From assembly GCA_964385695.1 (NCBI GenBank), contig CAYLQA010000004.1:62001-126000 (forward strand): a DNA stretch of 64,000 nucleotides, written 5' to 3'. A model generated the notes under the pieces. That model made no database searches. It was not told where the DNA came from and worked only from the letters and a program-made list of their open reading frames with translations. Positions 27,153 to 36,145 of the stretch are shown here, one piece after another. The stretch comes from CAYLQA01 sp964385695 (GTDB lineage Bacteria > Desulfobacterota > Desulfobulbia > Desulfobulbales > Desulfurivibrionaceae). How positions within the stretch are numbered: position 1 is the stretch's first letter; the number at the start of each line of letters is the position of its first letter. A program made the translations under genes and the position numbers.

Positions 27153-27455
27153 TCAGGCAATAAGATACTCTGACGCCGGTTCGCCATCTTCCAGGCCGTC
27201 CAAAATGGTGTCGATGACATCCTCACTGTCCACCCCCCTGAACCACCAGTTTTCCGGCTGGATCACCATAATAGGCCCGCCGTCACACTGCTTCAGGCAG
27301 GTGGTAGCGGTCACCATACAGTCCAGGCCACGGTCGATAATCTCCTCTTCCAGGTACTGCAAAAAACCATCGGTCTGCTTATGGCAGATGCCTTTTTTGT
27401 CGCCTGCGACACGAAAACTCTGACAGACAAGAATCTGCCGTTCTGCGGTTGCCAT
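27153..27455 (-). CDS. Thioredoxin-like [2Fe-2S] ferredoxin
   Basis: A 100-residue protein with the four-cysteine pattern of thioredoxin-fold 2Fe-2S ferredoxins: CQSFRVAGDKKGIC near the start and TTCLKQCDGGPIMVIQPENWW later. Relatives are common in nif regions of anaerobes. It sits downstream of nifK and a NifB-like gene on the same strand. Role: electron carrier, perhaps for nitrogenase or cofactor assembly. GGAGAAAAA precedes the ATG. Confidence 0.85.
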   Translation of the reverse strand: MATAERQILVCQSFRVAGDKKGICHKQTDGFLQYLEEEIIDRGLDCMVTATTCLKQCDGGPIMVIQPENWWFRGVDSEDVIDTILDGLEDGEPASEYLIA

Positions 27456-27479
27456 TTGTTTTTCTCCTTATTTTTTCGT

Positions 27480-27502
27480 AGGACAGATTTAAAATCTGTC
27501 CT
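27480..27502. repeat. Small intercistronic palindrome
   Basis: AGGACAGATT and AATCTGTCCT pair perfectly around TAA. It lies in the 72-bp gap between the NifB-like gene and the ferredoxin gene. A processing or stability hairpin is likely. Confidence 0.55.
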
Positions 27503-27527
27503 CTGGTTTAGACTCACTTGTCACTCG

Positions 27528-28664
27528 TCACTTGTTACGACCTTTCTTGCCGCCATACAATACATCTACGACGCCCTCGATCTCGTCATCGGTTATCACC
27601 ACGCCGATGCCCTCTTGCCCGAGGATCTTGCGCGGATTCTCTCCAGCGCTTGCCGCGAGCAAGGCAAAGCAATCGGGCAAAACTTCGGCCACCTTTTGCC
27701 AACGACTAGAGCCTCCACCCGGTTCAGGAGCAGGCCGAGTCTCCAGCAGGCAGGCAAGCCCGTCTTCTCCCCTGGGGCCATAGATAAGAATCTTGATGGC
27801 CTGACCGAGATGGAGATCAATGTCCATGCCGTTTGAGCTGACCACTGCCACGTTTGGCCGTCCGGCTATCGGTTTGGGCATTGCCGCGGCCATTGGCAGC
27901 GTGGCAATATCTCCCATGACTACCGGCTGGGGCAAATCCAACACCTCGATATATTGCGCTGCAGATGCCTTTAGGGCCTGCATCGTTTTCTCGTCCGGGG
28001 GCTGGGCCACCTCTTCTTTGCCCAGGCTTCCCTTGCCAGGAACCAAGGTTATGGATTCAGCCCCCAGGCCCGCGACATAGCGCGCTATTCCCTCTACCTC
28101 CCGCTCATTAACCCCGGCATAGACGGTGGTCTTTACTGAGACTGCCATGCCCACTGCCTTACAGGCAGTTATGGCCCGGGCCTGTTCATCGATCAGGCTT
28201 ACGCTGGCCTTGGCCAGGGCCACATTCCTCTTGCCCGGCCGTATCCATAGGTAGAGCCTTTGCACCACCTTAGGATCCAAGGCATCCATGAGAACCGCGA
28301 CACGGCTGACACCGTTCCCAGCCAAGAGAGCGGCATTTTCAGCAAGGCCAAAGCCCAGTGTAGTGAGCCTAAAAGCAAGCTCAGGATATTTTTGTTTAAG
28401 CAGGGCCAGGGTGTCCAAGGTCGGCGCCAACTGGGCCATGGGATCACCCGGTCCGTCAAGCTCAACGCCGGAGACAACTTTCCCCTTTGCCACCAACCCA
28501 TCAAGCCAGGTCAATGCCCCATGGGGCGGCAGGGCCTGAGGCAATTTTTCCTCGCTGCAAAAACGAGATCGGGCAGAGGCCCTGGGGGCCACCGGCAGGG
28601 TGAGCCACCCTGTGGTCTTGGCGCCACAGCAGGTGTGTTTATCCGGAAAGGGGATGATGGTCAT
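27528..28664 (-). CDS. NifB-like protein lacking radical SAM cysteines, fused to a NifX-type domain
   Basis: This 378-residue protein keeps the NifB scaffold: IPFPDKH at the start, LTLPVAPRA, the GPGDPMAQ block, ALDPKVVQRLYLWI and VYAGVNEREVEGIA. But the segment where NifB has CNIQCNYC reads RASARSRFC, so the CxxxCxxC cluster motif is gone. Residues about 265-378 form a NifX/NafY-type cofactor-binding domain (GMDIDLHLGQAIKILIY). It cannot be a normal NifB. It may carry or scaffold the nitrogenase cofactor or NifB-co. It lies downstream of nifK. True nifB, nifE and nifN are not in the window. Confidence 0.75.
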   Translation of the reverse strand: MTIIPFPDKHTCCGAKTTGWLTLPVAPRASARSRFCSEEKLPQALPPHGALTWLDGLVAKGKVVSGVELDGPGDPMAQLAPTLDTLALLKQKYPELAFRLTTLGFGLAENAALLAGNGVSRVAVLMDALDPKVVQRLYLWIRPGKRNVALAKASVSLIDEQARAITACKAVGMAVSVKTTVYAGVNEREVEGIARYVAGLGAESITLVPGKGSLGKEEVAQPPDEKTMQALKASAAQYIEVLDLPQPVVMGDIATLPMAAAMPKPIAGRPNVAVVSSNGMDIDLHLGQAIKILIYGPRGEDGLACLLETRPAPEPGGGSSRWQKVAEVLPDCFALLAASAGENPRKILGQEGIGVVITDDEIEGVVDVLYGGKKGRNK

Positions 28665-28700
28665 TTAAAGTTCAACCGTAAATTAATTTCATCTCAATGA

Positions 28701-28766
28701 CTGTAGGAGCCCCTTTAGGGGCGAAAAAACAGACCTGACCTATCGCCCCTAAAGGGGCTCCTACAG
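28701..28766. repeat. REP-like inverted repeat, copy 1
   Basis: CTGTAGGAGCCCCTTTAGGG at one end is mirrored by a matching arm ending CTACAG, and each arm is itself a hairpin (CCCCTTTAGGGG). A near-identical copy is at 33031-33091. It lies between nifK and the NifB-like gene. Confidence 0.85.
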
Positions 28767-28844
28767 CTGGGGTTATTATCGATCACAGGCAAAGAATAAG
28801 AAGAGGAACGACGGGATCGGTCCCCCCGTCGCCCCTCTGAAACA

Positions 28845-30218
28845 CTAGAGAACCAGCTCGAATTTCTCTTCCGGCGCATCGCGGTCCAAGCGGTCCAGCA
28901 ACACGTCCAGGATCTTTTCAAGCAGCCTGAGCCCGCCCTTGTAGCCAACCGTCGGGAAGTACTGATGCCCCTGCCGATCCAGGATGGGAAAGCCCCAACG
29001 GACATAAGGCAGATCCTCATCACGGGCAATATATTTGCAATAGGTGTTGCCGATGATCAGGTCCACGGGCTCGTTCTTGATCCACTGGTGAAGCAAAAAC
29101 ATATCGCCCTTGGCCTTGACATTGACCTCATAGCCCATGTCCTTGGTGAGCTCCTTAATCCGTTTTTCAAACTTCTTGCCCGGCGTACCAGTGACAATGT
29201 GGACCGGTTTCATATCCATGGAAACCAAAAATTCGGTCATGGCGATGAGCTGATCCGGATCACCCACCAGGGCAACTTTTTTACCGTACAGATACTGGTG
29301 CATATCCGAAATCATATCCACCAACTGACCGCGCTCATGGACGATCTCTTCAGGGATGGTGACACCGGCAATGGTTCGTAAGGCATCCATGAAGCGATCC
29401 GTGGCCTTAAGACCGAAGGGCATATCCAAGACAGAGCAGGGAACCTTGTGTTTGGTATCCAGCTCTCGCGCTGCATCGGCGGAACACCACTCGCCCAGGG
29501 CCAGGGTGCCGATGGAGTCACCGGTGCTTTTCAGCTCATCAATAGTGGTGCCGCCTTCGGGAAACATCTTATACTCACCGGAGAGCGGGCCGTTGAGCAC
29601 GCCGGAGGTGTCCGGAAAAAGGATGCTCTTGACCCCGACCAGGCCCACCATGCGCTTGAGTTCTTCCATGTCGGCGGGCTCTACCCAACCGGGGATGATG
29701 TTGACCTTGCCGTTTTTCTTGCCCGTGGGCTCCGCCAGCATGGCCATGGATTTGACCATGCTGGAAAAGCCCGTCACGTGCGAGCCGGCATAGCTTGGGG
29801 TGGAGGCGCTGATCAGGTGTTTTCCTTTGGGGATCTTGCCTTCCTTTTCCGCCTTTTTCTTGATCTGGGGCAGATCGTCGCCGATTGTCTCGGACAGGCA
29901 GGTGGTATGAACAGCGATCACCTCGGGGTTATAGACGGTGAATATATTGTTGATGGCCTGCATCATGTTGGCCTGGCCGCCGAACACCGAAGCCCCCTCG
30001 GTAAAGGAGCTGGTACCTGCGGAGATCGGCTCTTTATAGTGCCGGGTCAGGGTACTGCGATGATACGCGCAGCAGCCCTGGGAGCCGTGGCTATGCGGCA
30101 GGCATCCGTGGATGCCCAGAGCCGCATACATGGCGCCGATTGGCTGGCAGGTCTTGGCCGGATTAATGGTCAAGGCCTTGCGCTCGCTTATTTCAGTAGG
30201 GGTATGACGTAATAACAT
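28845..30218 (-). CDS. nifK: Nitrogenase MoFe protein beta chain
   Basis: A 457-residue NifK. The P-cluster cysteines lie in NPAKTCQPIGAMYAALGIHGC and SQGCCAYHRS, and HTTCLSETIGDD supplies another. The length is that of the short NifK form common with anaerobe-type nitrogenases. With NifD it forms the alpha2-beta2 MoFe protein that reduces N2. It lies 188 bp after nifD in the same operon. Confidence 0.96.
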   Translation of the reverse strand: MLLRHTPTEISERKALTINPAKTCQPIGAMYAALGIHGCLPHSHGSQGCCAYHRSTLTRHYKEPISAGTSSFTEGASVFGGQANMMQAINNIFTVYNPEVIAVHTTCLSETIGDDLPQIKKKAEKEGKIPKGKHLISASTPSYAGSHVTGFSSMVKSMAMLAEPTGKKNGKVNIIPGWVEPADMEELKRMVGLVGVKSILFPDTSGVLNGPLSGEYKMFPEGGTTIDELKSTGDSIGTLALGEWCSADAARELDTKHKVPCSVLDMPFGLKATDRFMDALRTIAGVTIPEEIVHERGQLVDMISDMHQYLYGKKVALVGDPDQLIAMTEFLVSMDMKPVHIVTGTPGKKFEKRIKELTKDMGYEVNVKAKGDMFLLHQWIKNEPVDLIIGNTYCKYIARDEDLPYVRWGFPILDRQGHQYFPTVGYKGGLRLLEKILDVLLDRLDRDAPEEKFELVL

Positions 30219-30316
30219 GTCTCTATCCTCAATGAATGAGTGTTTTTCTCGTTGAATTCTTCACAATTTTTAGGCTGGAAATGAGTCATTGTCGTCCAGG
30301 TCGAGAAACCCGAGGA

Positions 30317-30355
30317 CGGGCGCGGAGGCGTATATTAATACGCCGCACAAGCCCG
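30317..30355. repeat. Structured element between nifD and nifK
   Basis: GGCGTATATTAATACGCC at 30327-30344 is a hairpin enclosed by CGGGC/GCCCG (30317-30321 with 30351-30355). A related GGCGTAC/GTACGCC hairpin occurs between nifI2 and nifD. It may tune the relative amounts of the operon mRNAs. Confidence 0.6.
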
Positions 30356-30406
30356 CCCCGAAGGGTGACGAAGAGATGGGCGAAAAGGGCCGTTTCCAGT
30401 TAAAAA

Positions 30407-32047
30407 TTATTCCCAGTTATAGGATGCGGACAACTGGGGGTTTTCTTGCCAAGGCGCCTTCATATAGCTCCAAACCTTGGAGTTCACTAAGCGATCGATC
30501 TCCTGGTAAAAGTTGACCGCGCCCTTGAACCCGGCATATGGGCCGCCGGAATCATAGCTGTGCAGCTGCTTCATGGGCACGCCCAGTTTCTGGATGGAAT
30601 ACTTCTCCTTGATACCGGCGCAGAAGATATCCGGCTTCATCAACTCCACCAGCTTTTCCGCCTCGTACTGGTTCAGGTCGTCGACAATAAGGGTGCCCTT
30701 GTCCATGTCCGGAGTCAGTCCGTCATACTCTTTGAACTTAAAGCCGGTTTTTTCAAGGGCCTTCATCTCCTTGTCGCTCTTCCGCGGCTTGTAGCGGGTC
30801 TCGTCCGCCTCAACTTCGATCTCTTCTATGTTGCGGCTGTCCGCATCGAGCTTGATGTTGGGCAGTACCTGGCGGCCCTCATAATCGTCCTCATGGCCGA
30901 ACTCATAGCCCGCCGAGATGGTCTGCATCTCAAGCTCGTCAAAGAGATCCTTGTAATGATGGGCCCTGGAGCCGCCGACAAACATCATCGCCGTCTTGCC
31001 GGTGGTGCGCGGGGTGATGCCGGTGAGGGCCGCTTCCACATCGGGCATCTCCTCGGCTATCACCTCTTCCACCTTGTCGATGAGTTCCTGTTCGCCGAAA
31101 TACTCGGCAATCTTACGCAGGGACTTGGCTGTGGATTTGGCACCGATAAAGTTCACCTTGATCCAGGGGATGCCATACTTGGTCTCCATCATGTCCGCCA
31201 CATAGTTGATGGATCTGTGGCACATGACCGCGTTGAGATCCGCGGTGTGGGAGGAGGCAAACTGATCATAGGTGGAGTTGCCGGAAAAGGTAGAGATACA
31301 GGTGATGCCGCACTTGTTAAATATCCGGTCGATCTCAAAGCCATCGCCACCGATGTTGTATTCGCCCAACAGGTTAATCTTGTACTTACCTGGTTTCACC
31401 TCGTCGTTCTTGCCCACGAGGTGGCGAAAGACCTGATTGTTGGCAATGTGATGTCCGGCGGACTGGCTGACTCCCTTGTAGCCCTCACAGGAAAAGGCGT
31501 AGACATTACAGTCCCCGAGTTTTTCTTTCATCATGGCGGTGACGGTATGAATATCGTCACCGATCAGGCCAACGGGGCAGGTAGCGAACACGGCGATGGA
31601 TTTGGGATGAAAGAGGTCATAGGCCTCCTGGATCGCCTTTTCCAGCTTCTTTTCACCGCCGAAAATAATGTCCTGCTCCTGCATATCCGTGGAAAAGCAG
31701 TAGGGCATATAGTTTTCGCCCTCCGGCCCGGCATCGGTCTGGTTACGCCTGGTCAGCCAGGAGTAAAACGCACAGCCGATTGGGCCGTGGGTGATATTGA
31801 CGATATCGCGGGTCGGCCCCATGATAACGCCTTTGCAGCCTGCATAGGTACAGCCACGCATGGTGATGATACCGGGGGTGGTACGCACGTTGGCGGTGAG
31901 CGAGGGCGTGTCGTTCTGCAGGGCCTCGTTGATCATTATCTGTTTGGCGCGTTTGCGGGCCACCTTGGGCGGATACTTCTCAAGAAGCTCCGCTTTCACA
32001 TCGGCGGCATCCCACTGCACCAGCTTTTTCTTTGTTGCTGTTGCCAT
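30407..32047 (-). CDS. nifD: Nitrogenase MoFe protein alpha chain
   Basis: A 546-residue NifD. GCTYAGCKGVIMGPTRDIVN and FSCEGYKGVSQSAGHH contain P-cluster ligands; AVMCHRSINY holds the FeMo-cofactor cysteine and QLHSYDSGGPYAGFKGA the cofactor histidine. The length and the HSYDSGGPY form are typical of NifD from obligate anaerobes with nifI genes. ATG at 32047 is preceded by AAGGAGGAAT. Confidence 0.96.
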   Translation of the reverse strand: MATATKKKLVQWDAADVKAELLEKYPPKVARKRAKQIMINEALQNDTPSLTANVRTTPGIITMRGCTYAGCKGVIMGPTRDIVNITHGPIGCAFYSWLTRRNQTDAGPEGENYMPYCFSTDMQEQDIIFGGEKKLEKAIQEAYDLFHPKSIAVFATCPVGLIGDDIHTVTAMMKEKLGDCNVYAFSCEGYKGVSQSAGHHIANNQVFRHLVGKNDEVKPGKYKINLLGEYNIGGDGFEIDRIFNKCGITCISTFSGNSTYDQFASSHTADLNAVMCHRSINYVADMMETKYGIPWIKVNFIGAKSTAKSLRKIAEYFGEQELIDKVEEVIAEEMPDVEAALTGITPRTTGKTAMMFVGGSRAHHYKDLFDELEMQTISAGYEFGHEDDYEGRQVLPNIKLDADSRNIEEIEVEADETRYKPRKSDKEMKALEKTGFKFKEYDGLTPDMDKGTLIVDDLNQYEAEKLVELMKPDIFCAGIKEKYSIQKLGVPMKQLHSYDSGGPYAGFKGAVNFYQEIDRLVNSKVWSYMKAPWQENPQLSASYNWE

Positions 32048-32121
32048 TCTTATTCCTCCTTACAAGATGGCGTCGCAAAAACTCTCCAACTGCTGTGTTG
32101 CACTTTATCCCTCGTCACTGC

Positions 32122-32176
32122 GGCGTACCATATGTACGCCCCATTCCTCAGGACTCGTGCGCCTTGCATTTGGCGC
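32122..32176. repeat. Two hairpins between nifI2 and nifD
   Basis: GGCGTAC-CATAT-GTACGCC at 32122-32140 and GCGCC-TTGCATTT-GGCGC at 32159-32176. They fill the 172-bp gap inside the nif operon. The second has TTTTT on the plus strand, antisense to the operon. Function inferred only. Confidence 0.55.
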
Positions 32177-32219
32177 TTTTTGCTTAGCCATTCCTCATAA
32201 TGCTCTCTGCACATCTCAA

Positions 32220-32594
32220 TTACGAGATGGATTTAACGCCCATCTCTCCAGTCCTGACCCGGACAGCATCGCCTATGGGCAGGACAAAAACCTTGCCGTC
32301 GCCAGGCTTGCCGGTCTGATTCGTATTCACAATCGTCTCCACCACACAATCCACCTGGCTGTCTTCAACCACTGCGGTGATCATGCGTTTGGGGTAGAGT
32401 TTGCCCTTCTCGCCCAACAGGGTGGCAGCCTCTTCAATGCCCTGTTCCGCACCTTCCAGAATCTCGGGGTTGACAAAGCCCAGGCCCCGGCCATGGGCCT
32501 CATGAGCAAAGAAGGCATCGACTCCACAGTCCGTCAGGGCCTGTTTTGTTTGGTTCATCATGTTTATGCGCACGATGGCGATAACCTCTTTCAT
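32220..32594 (-). CDS. nifI2: Nitrogenase-regulating PII-like protein NifI2
   Basis: A 124-residue PII-family protein (start MKEVIAIVRINMMNQTKQAL, end GKVFVLPIGDAVRVRTGE). In diazotrophic anaerobes and methanogens, NifI1 and NifI2 form a complex that blocks nitrogenase at high fixed nitrogen, released by 2-oxoglutarate. Its ATG overlaps the nifI1 stop (ATGA). Its position between nifH and nifD is diagnostic. Confidence 0.93.
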   Translation of the reverse strand: MKEVIAIVRINMMNQTKQALTDCGVDAFFAHEAHGRGLGFVNPEILEGAEQGIEEAATLLGEKGKLYPKRMITAVVEDSQVDCVVETIVNTNQTGKPGDGKVFVLPIGDAVRVRTGEMGVKSIS

Positions 32595-32947
32595 GCCGGC
32601 ACCTCCTCGGCTGCTGCCGCGGTCTCCTTAACGCCGGAACTGATGGTGTAGGACTCCTCCACATCGCTGACAAAGATTTTACCGTCACCAAAGGCACCCT
32701 TGCCTGCAGAACGGGCCGTGTCCATGATGGTCTCGATGACGAAGTCTTTGTCTGCCGCATTGACCACGCTCATAAGCATGATCTTGGGAAGCTCGTCATA
32801 TGTCACTTCACCAATTTTGATGCCGCGCTGTTTACCGCGACCGGCAACAGAGTATTTGGTGACAGCGGGAAAGCCTGCATCCATGAGCGCCGCCAAAACG
32901 GCATCCGCTTTTTCAGGCCGAATAATTGAGCGAATCATTATCATCAT
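32591..32947 (-). CDS. nifI1: Nitrogenase-regulating PII-like protein NifI1
   Basis: A 118-residue PII-family protein: IRSIIRPEKADAVLAALMDAG, T-loop region VAGRGKQRGIKIGEVTYDELP, and GKGAFGDGKIFVSDVEESYTI. GGAGAAAAAGTT precedes ATG 32947; the open frame to 33019 is not supported. It partners NifI2 to inhibit the nitrogenase MoFe protein when ammonium is plentiful. Immediately downstream of nifH. Confidence 0.93.
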   Translation of the reverse strand: MMIMIRSIIRPEKADAVLAALMDAGFPAVTKYSVAGRGKQRGIKIGEVTYDELPKIMLMSVVNAADKDFVIETIMDTARSAGKGAFGDGKIFVSDVEESYTISSGVKETAAAAEEVPA

Positions 32948-33030
32948 AACTTTTTCTCCAATTTGGTTGCCCTGGCCTTGGCCAGTGCAACCCCTTGTTC
33001 TTTTTGACTCCCTTTTCATTGCGCATCATG

Positions 33031-33091
33031 TAGGAGCCCCTTCAGGGGCGATAAATCCGGCCTTGCCTTTCGCCCCTGAAGGGGCTCCTAC
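33031..33091. repeat. REP-like inverted repeat, copy 2
   Basis: GTAGGAGCCCCTTCAGGGGC is mirrored by an arm ending GGGGCTCCTAC. It matches the element at 28701-28766 except for loop bases and compensating stem changes. It lies between nifH and nifI1, where an mRNA hairpin could stabilise a separate nifH transcript. Confidence 0.85.
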
Positions 33092-33143
33092 CTTGAGTTT
33101 TTTTTGCTTCGACGGAAGTCAATCATTCATTCTTGGTGGCTGC

Positions 33144-33974
33144 TTAAGCCGCTTCCATCAGGCCGTAATCCATGAGCAACTGCTCAAGTTCTTCGATCTC
33201 AAGGGGGGTGGGGATAACGAACATCTCGTTCTCGTCAATGGCCTTGGCCAGCCCGCGATAGGCATCTGCCTGGGATACTTCAGGTTTCCATTCGATAACT
33301 GTCTTGCGGTTGATCTCGGCTCGCTGCACATCGTTGTCGCGGGGCACGAAGTGGATCATCTGGGTCCCCAGTTTTTTAGCGAATTTTTCGATCATCTCTG
33401 CCTCATTATCAACGGCGCGGGAGTTACAGATCAGCCCGCCTAAACGAACACCGCCGGATTGGGCAAATTTCACGATACCCTTGCTGATGTTGTTGGCCGC
33501 ATACATGGCCATCATCTCGCCGGAGACAACAATGTAGATCTCCTCGGCCTTACCATCACGAATGGGCATGGCAAATCCGCCGCAAACAACGTCGCCGAGG
33601 ACATCGTAAAAGGCGTAGTCCAGGGCCTCGCTCTCTTCATAAGCGCCAAGGGACTCCAACATATTAATAGAGGTAATAATGCCTCGACCCGCACAGCCGA
33701 CGCCCGGCTCCGGGCCACCGGACTCAACGCAAAGCGTGCCGCCGTATCCTTCTTTACGGATATCCTCAAGCTCAACATCCTCGCCCTCTTCTCTGAGGGT
33801 ATCGAGTACTGATTTCTGGGCCAGGCCACCCAACAGGAGGCGGGTAGAGTCCGCCTTGGGATCACAGCCGACCACCATGACCTTTCTGCCCATTTCAACC
33901 AGGCCTGCCACTGTATTCTGGGTGGTGGTGGATTTGCCGATACCGCCTTTTCCGTAGATTGCTACCTTTCTCAT
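33144..33974 (-). CDS. nifH: Nitrogenase iron protein (dinitrogenase reductase)
   Basis: A 276-residue NifH with the P-loop GKGGIGKSTT, switch region GCDPKADSTRLLL, cluster cysteines in GVGCAGRGI and GDVVCGGFAMP, and the arginine in CAGRGI that is the ADP-ribosylation site in some bacteria. It delivers electrons with ATP hydrolysis to NifDK. It is the first gene of the operon, behind a sigma-54 promoter and a NifA-type upstream site. Confidence 0.97.
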   Translation of the reverse strand: MRKVAIYGKGGIGKSTTTQNTVAGLVEMGRKVMVVGCDPKADSTRLLLGGLAQKSVLDTLREEGEDVELEDIRKEGYGGTLCVESGGPEPGVGCAGRGIITSINMLESLGAYEESEALDYAFYDVLGDVVCGGFAMPIRDGKAEEIYIVVSGEMMAMYAANNISKGIVKFAQSGGVRLGGLICNSRAVDNEAEMIEKFAKKLGTQMIHFVPRDNDVQRAEINRKTVIEWKPEVSQADAYRGLAKAIDENEMFVIPTPLEIEELEQLLMDYGLMEAA

Positions 33975-34044
33975 TGTTGTTCCTCCTTTTGAAACATATG
34001 GTCAAAGTGAATGCTTACACAGCATGTTGATGCTCTGTGCTAAC

Positions 34045-34059
34045 GCAAGGGGTGTGCCA
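34045..34059 (-). promoter_or_regulatory. Sigma-54 promoter of nifH
   Basis: On the minus strand TGGCACACCCCTTGC matches the -24/-12 consensus (TGGCAC-N5-TTGC) exactly. It is about 70 bp before the nifH ATG. Confidence 0.92.
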
Positions 34060-34152
34060 AAAGGAGATCTTGTTTTTCAAGGCTCACTAACCACTTGAAA
34101 TCATTCCACAATCATCACTCACCTCTCCGTAGGATCATCATTTCCCCTCTCT

Positions 34153-34170
34153 TGTGTATCGTGTGACACA
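34153..34170. promoter_or_regulatory. NifA upstream activator sequence
   Basis: TGT-N10-ACA occurs at 34153-34168 and, overlapping, at 34155-34170. It lies about 95 bp upstream of the nifH sigma-54 promoter, the usual distance. The remainder of 34171-34458 is AT-rich leader DNA of nifA with no other clear site. Confidence 0.8.
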
Positions 34171-34458
34171 CAAACAATAATGTAGCCCTCTTTACACTTT
34201 GGTAGCCGCGCAACCCACCAGGGCCGTTTATTACATTATTGTTAATAATACACCATGAAATCAGGCGCTTTTTTATCTTTTTGTTCTTTTTTGTAACACA
34301 TACCACCGCCAATAAACTGTCAGCTTATTATATAATTTCAAAGAGATACCTACAAACAAGGTCAACCAGTCATACATTATTGAAACAAAGGCACAATACT
34401 TGCAGATCATCCATACAGACTAATACATCAATGAATAATATCCTTGGGAGGGATTGTT

Positions 34459-36075
34459 TTGCAGACAGGAATTAAGGAAAGACGCATCTCTTCAACCGAG
34501 TACCTTGAGCTACAGGCCCTTTATCAGATATCTCAGCTGATTGGCTCGGCCTTGAATTTTGAAAAAAGCCTGGATGAGATCCTGCGCATTTTGCATGACA
34601 CCTTGCGCATGGAGCGGGCCACCCTGGTCCTACGCAACGAATACGGCACCGCTCTCTCCATTGCCGCCTCCTACGGCCTGACCAAGGAGGAGGAGAAGCG
34701 TGGCGTTTACCGCCTCAACGAAGGAATCATCGGTAAGATCTTTGCAAGTGCCTACCCCTTTGTCGTGCCGGACATAAGGGCGGAACCGCTTTTTCTGAAC
34801 CGCACCGGGGCCCGGGCCAACCTGCCCAAAGGCGAAATATCATTTATCGGTGTTCCGGTTATCCTGATGGACAAAACCGTAGGGGTCCTCTCTGTGGACC
34901 GGCTTTTTGGCCCGGAAGTCTCCTTTGAAGAGGATATTCGCTTCCTTACCGTGGTCGCCATGCTCATAGCCCAGTTTCTCCTCCTCAACAAGGCGGTTTC
35001 CCTGAAGGAGAAAAGCCTGGTTGAAGAAAACAAACAACTCAAAGAAGAATTGCGCCACCGCTACAGCTACCACAACATTATCGGCCAATCCAAAATGATG
35101 CAGGAGGTGTACCGCTACATCGAAAAGGTTGCCCCGAGCAGGGCCACCGCCTTGCTTCTTGGTGAGTCCGGCACCGGCAAGGAGCTTGTTGCCCGGGCTA
35201 TCCACCAGGCCAGCACTCGCTCAGGAAAGCCCTTTATCAAGGTAAACTGTGCGGCTCTGCCTGAAAATCTATTGGAAAGCGAACTTTTAGGCCACGAAAA
35301 GGGTGCCTTTACCGGTGCTACCTCACTGAAAAAAGGTCGTTTTGAACTGGCCGACGGCGGCACACTTTTTCTTGATGAAATAGGGGAGCTGCCCCTCGCC
35401 CTGCAAGCAAAACTCCTGCGCGTGCTCCAGGAGCAGATGTTTGAACGCTTAGGCGGCACCCAGACCCTTGAGGTGGATGTGCGTGTTATTGCCGCCACAA
35501 ATCGTAGCCTTGAAGAATGTGTGCAGGAGGGTTCATTTCGGGCAGACCTCTACTATCGCCTCAATGTCGTGCCGGTCATCCTCCCACCCTTGCGTGAACG
35601 CAGAGAGGATATCCCCCTGCTGCTTGAGCATTTTTTAAAACAAAGCAACAAGGATAACTTGCGTAAGGTCCGCCTTTCCAGCTCCGTGGTGCAGTTCCTT
35701 ACAACCTATAACTGGCCTGGGAACGTTCGCGAGTTGCAGAACATGCTGGAACGCTTGGTGATCATGACCGATGGCGACAAGGTAAACCTGACCAGCCTGC
35801 CAAGTTACATGACAGCCGAACCGGAACCATATCCAGTCGCGCCCGCCTGCCCACTTCCCAGCCAGACAGTATTCCACCGCCCGAGTGAGCCCACACCACC
35901 GGCACCGCCCGCCCCCGCTGTTCGTCACAGTCTTAAAGACATGGAGCGAGAACAGGTGGTTGCCGCCTTAAAACGAAACGGTTATGTCCAGGCCCGCGCT
36001 GCCAGAGAGTTAGGACTGACCCAGCGCCAGATCGGCTACCGGATTAAAAAATATGAGATTGAGATTCCCTTATAG
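34459..36075 (+). CDS. nifA: Nif-specific sigma-54-dependent activator NifA
   Basis: A 538-residue regulator: GAF domain (about 30-175), AAA+ domain with Walker A GESGTGKE, the sigma-54 loop motif GAFTGAT and Walker B DGGTLFLDEIG, then a Fis-type HTH at the end (ARELGLTQRQIGYRIKKY). The proline-rich linker lacks the cysteine motif of oxygen-sensing NifA proteins, fitting an anaerobe. No ATG is near; TTG at 34459 with GGGAGG 7 nt upstream is chosen over TTG 34444. It is divergent from nifH, its probable target. Confidence 0.92.
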   Translation: MQTGIKERRISSTEYLELQALYQISQLIGSALNFEKSLDEILRILHDTLRMERATLVLRNEYGTALSIAASYGLTKEEEKRGVYRLNEGIIGKIFASAYPFVVPDIRAEPLFLNRTGARANLPKGEISFIGVPVILMDKTVGVLSVDRLFGPEVSFEEDIRFLTVVAMLIAQFLLLNKAVSLKEKSLVEENKQLKEELRHRYSYHNIIGQSKMMQEVYRYIEKVAPSRATALLLGESGTGKELVARAIHQASTRSGKPFIKVNCAALPENLLESELLGHEKGAFTGATSLKKGRFELADGGTLFLDEIGELPLALQAKLLRVLQEQMFERLGGTQTLEVDVRVIAATNRSLEECVQEGSFRADLYYRLNVVPVILPPLRERREDIPLLLEHFLKQSNKDNLRKVRLSSSVVQFLTTYNWPGNVRELQNMLERLVIMTDGDKVNLTSLPSYMTAEPEPYPVAPACPLPSQTVFHRPSEPTPPAPPAPAVRHSLKDMEREQVVAALKRNGYVQARAARELGLTQRQIGYRIKKYEIEIPL

Positions 36076-36145
36076 ATTGAAGGGTGGAACAATCCACGGC
36101 CACTGCATTTTGGAATTTATCACTACTGACTGTGCCTGCGATATC

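Noticed and set aside
30560..32200. 546-codon plus-strand ORF opposite nifD
   Set aside because: It mirrors the well-conserved nifD coding strand and has no recognisable domain; it is an antisense shadow.
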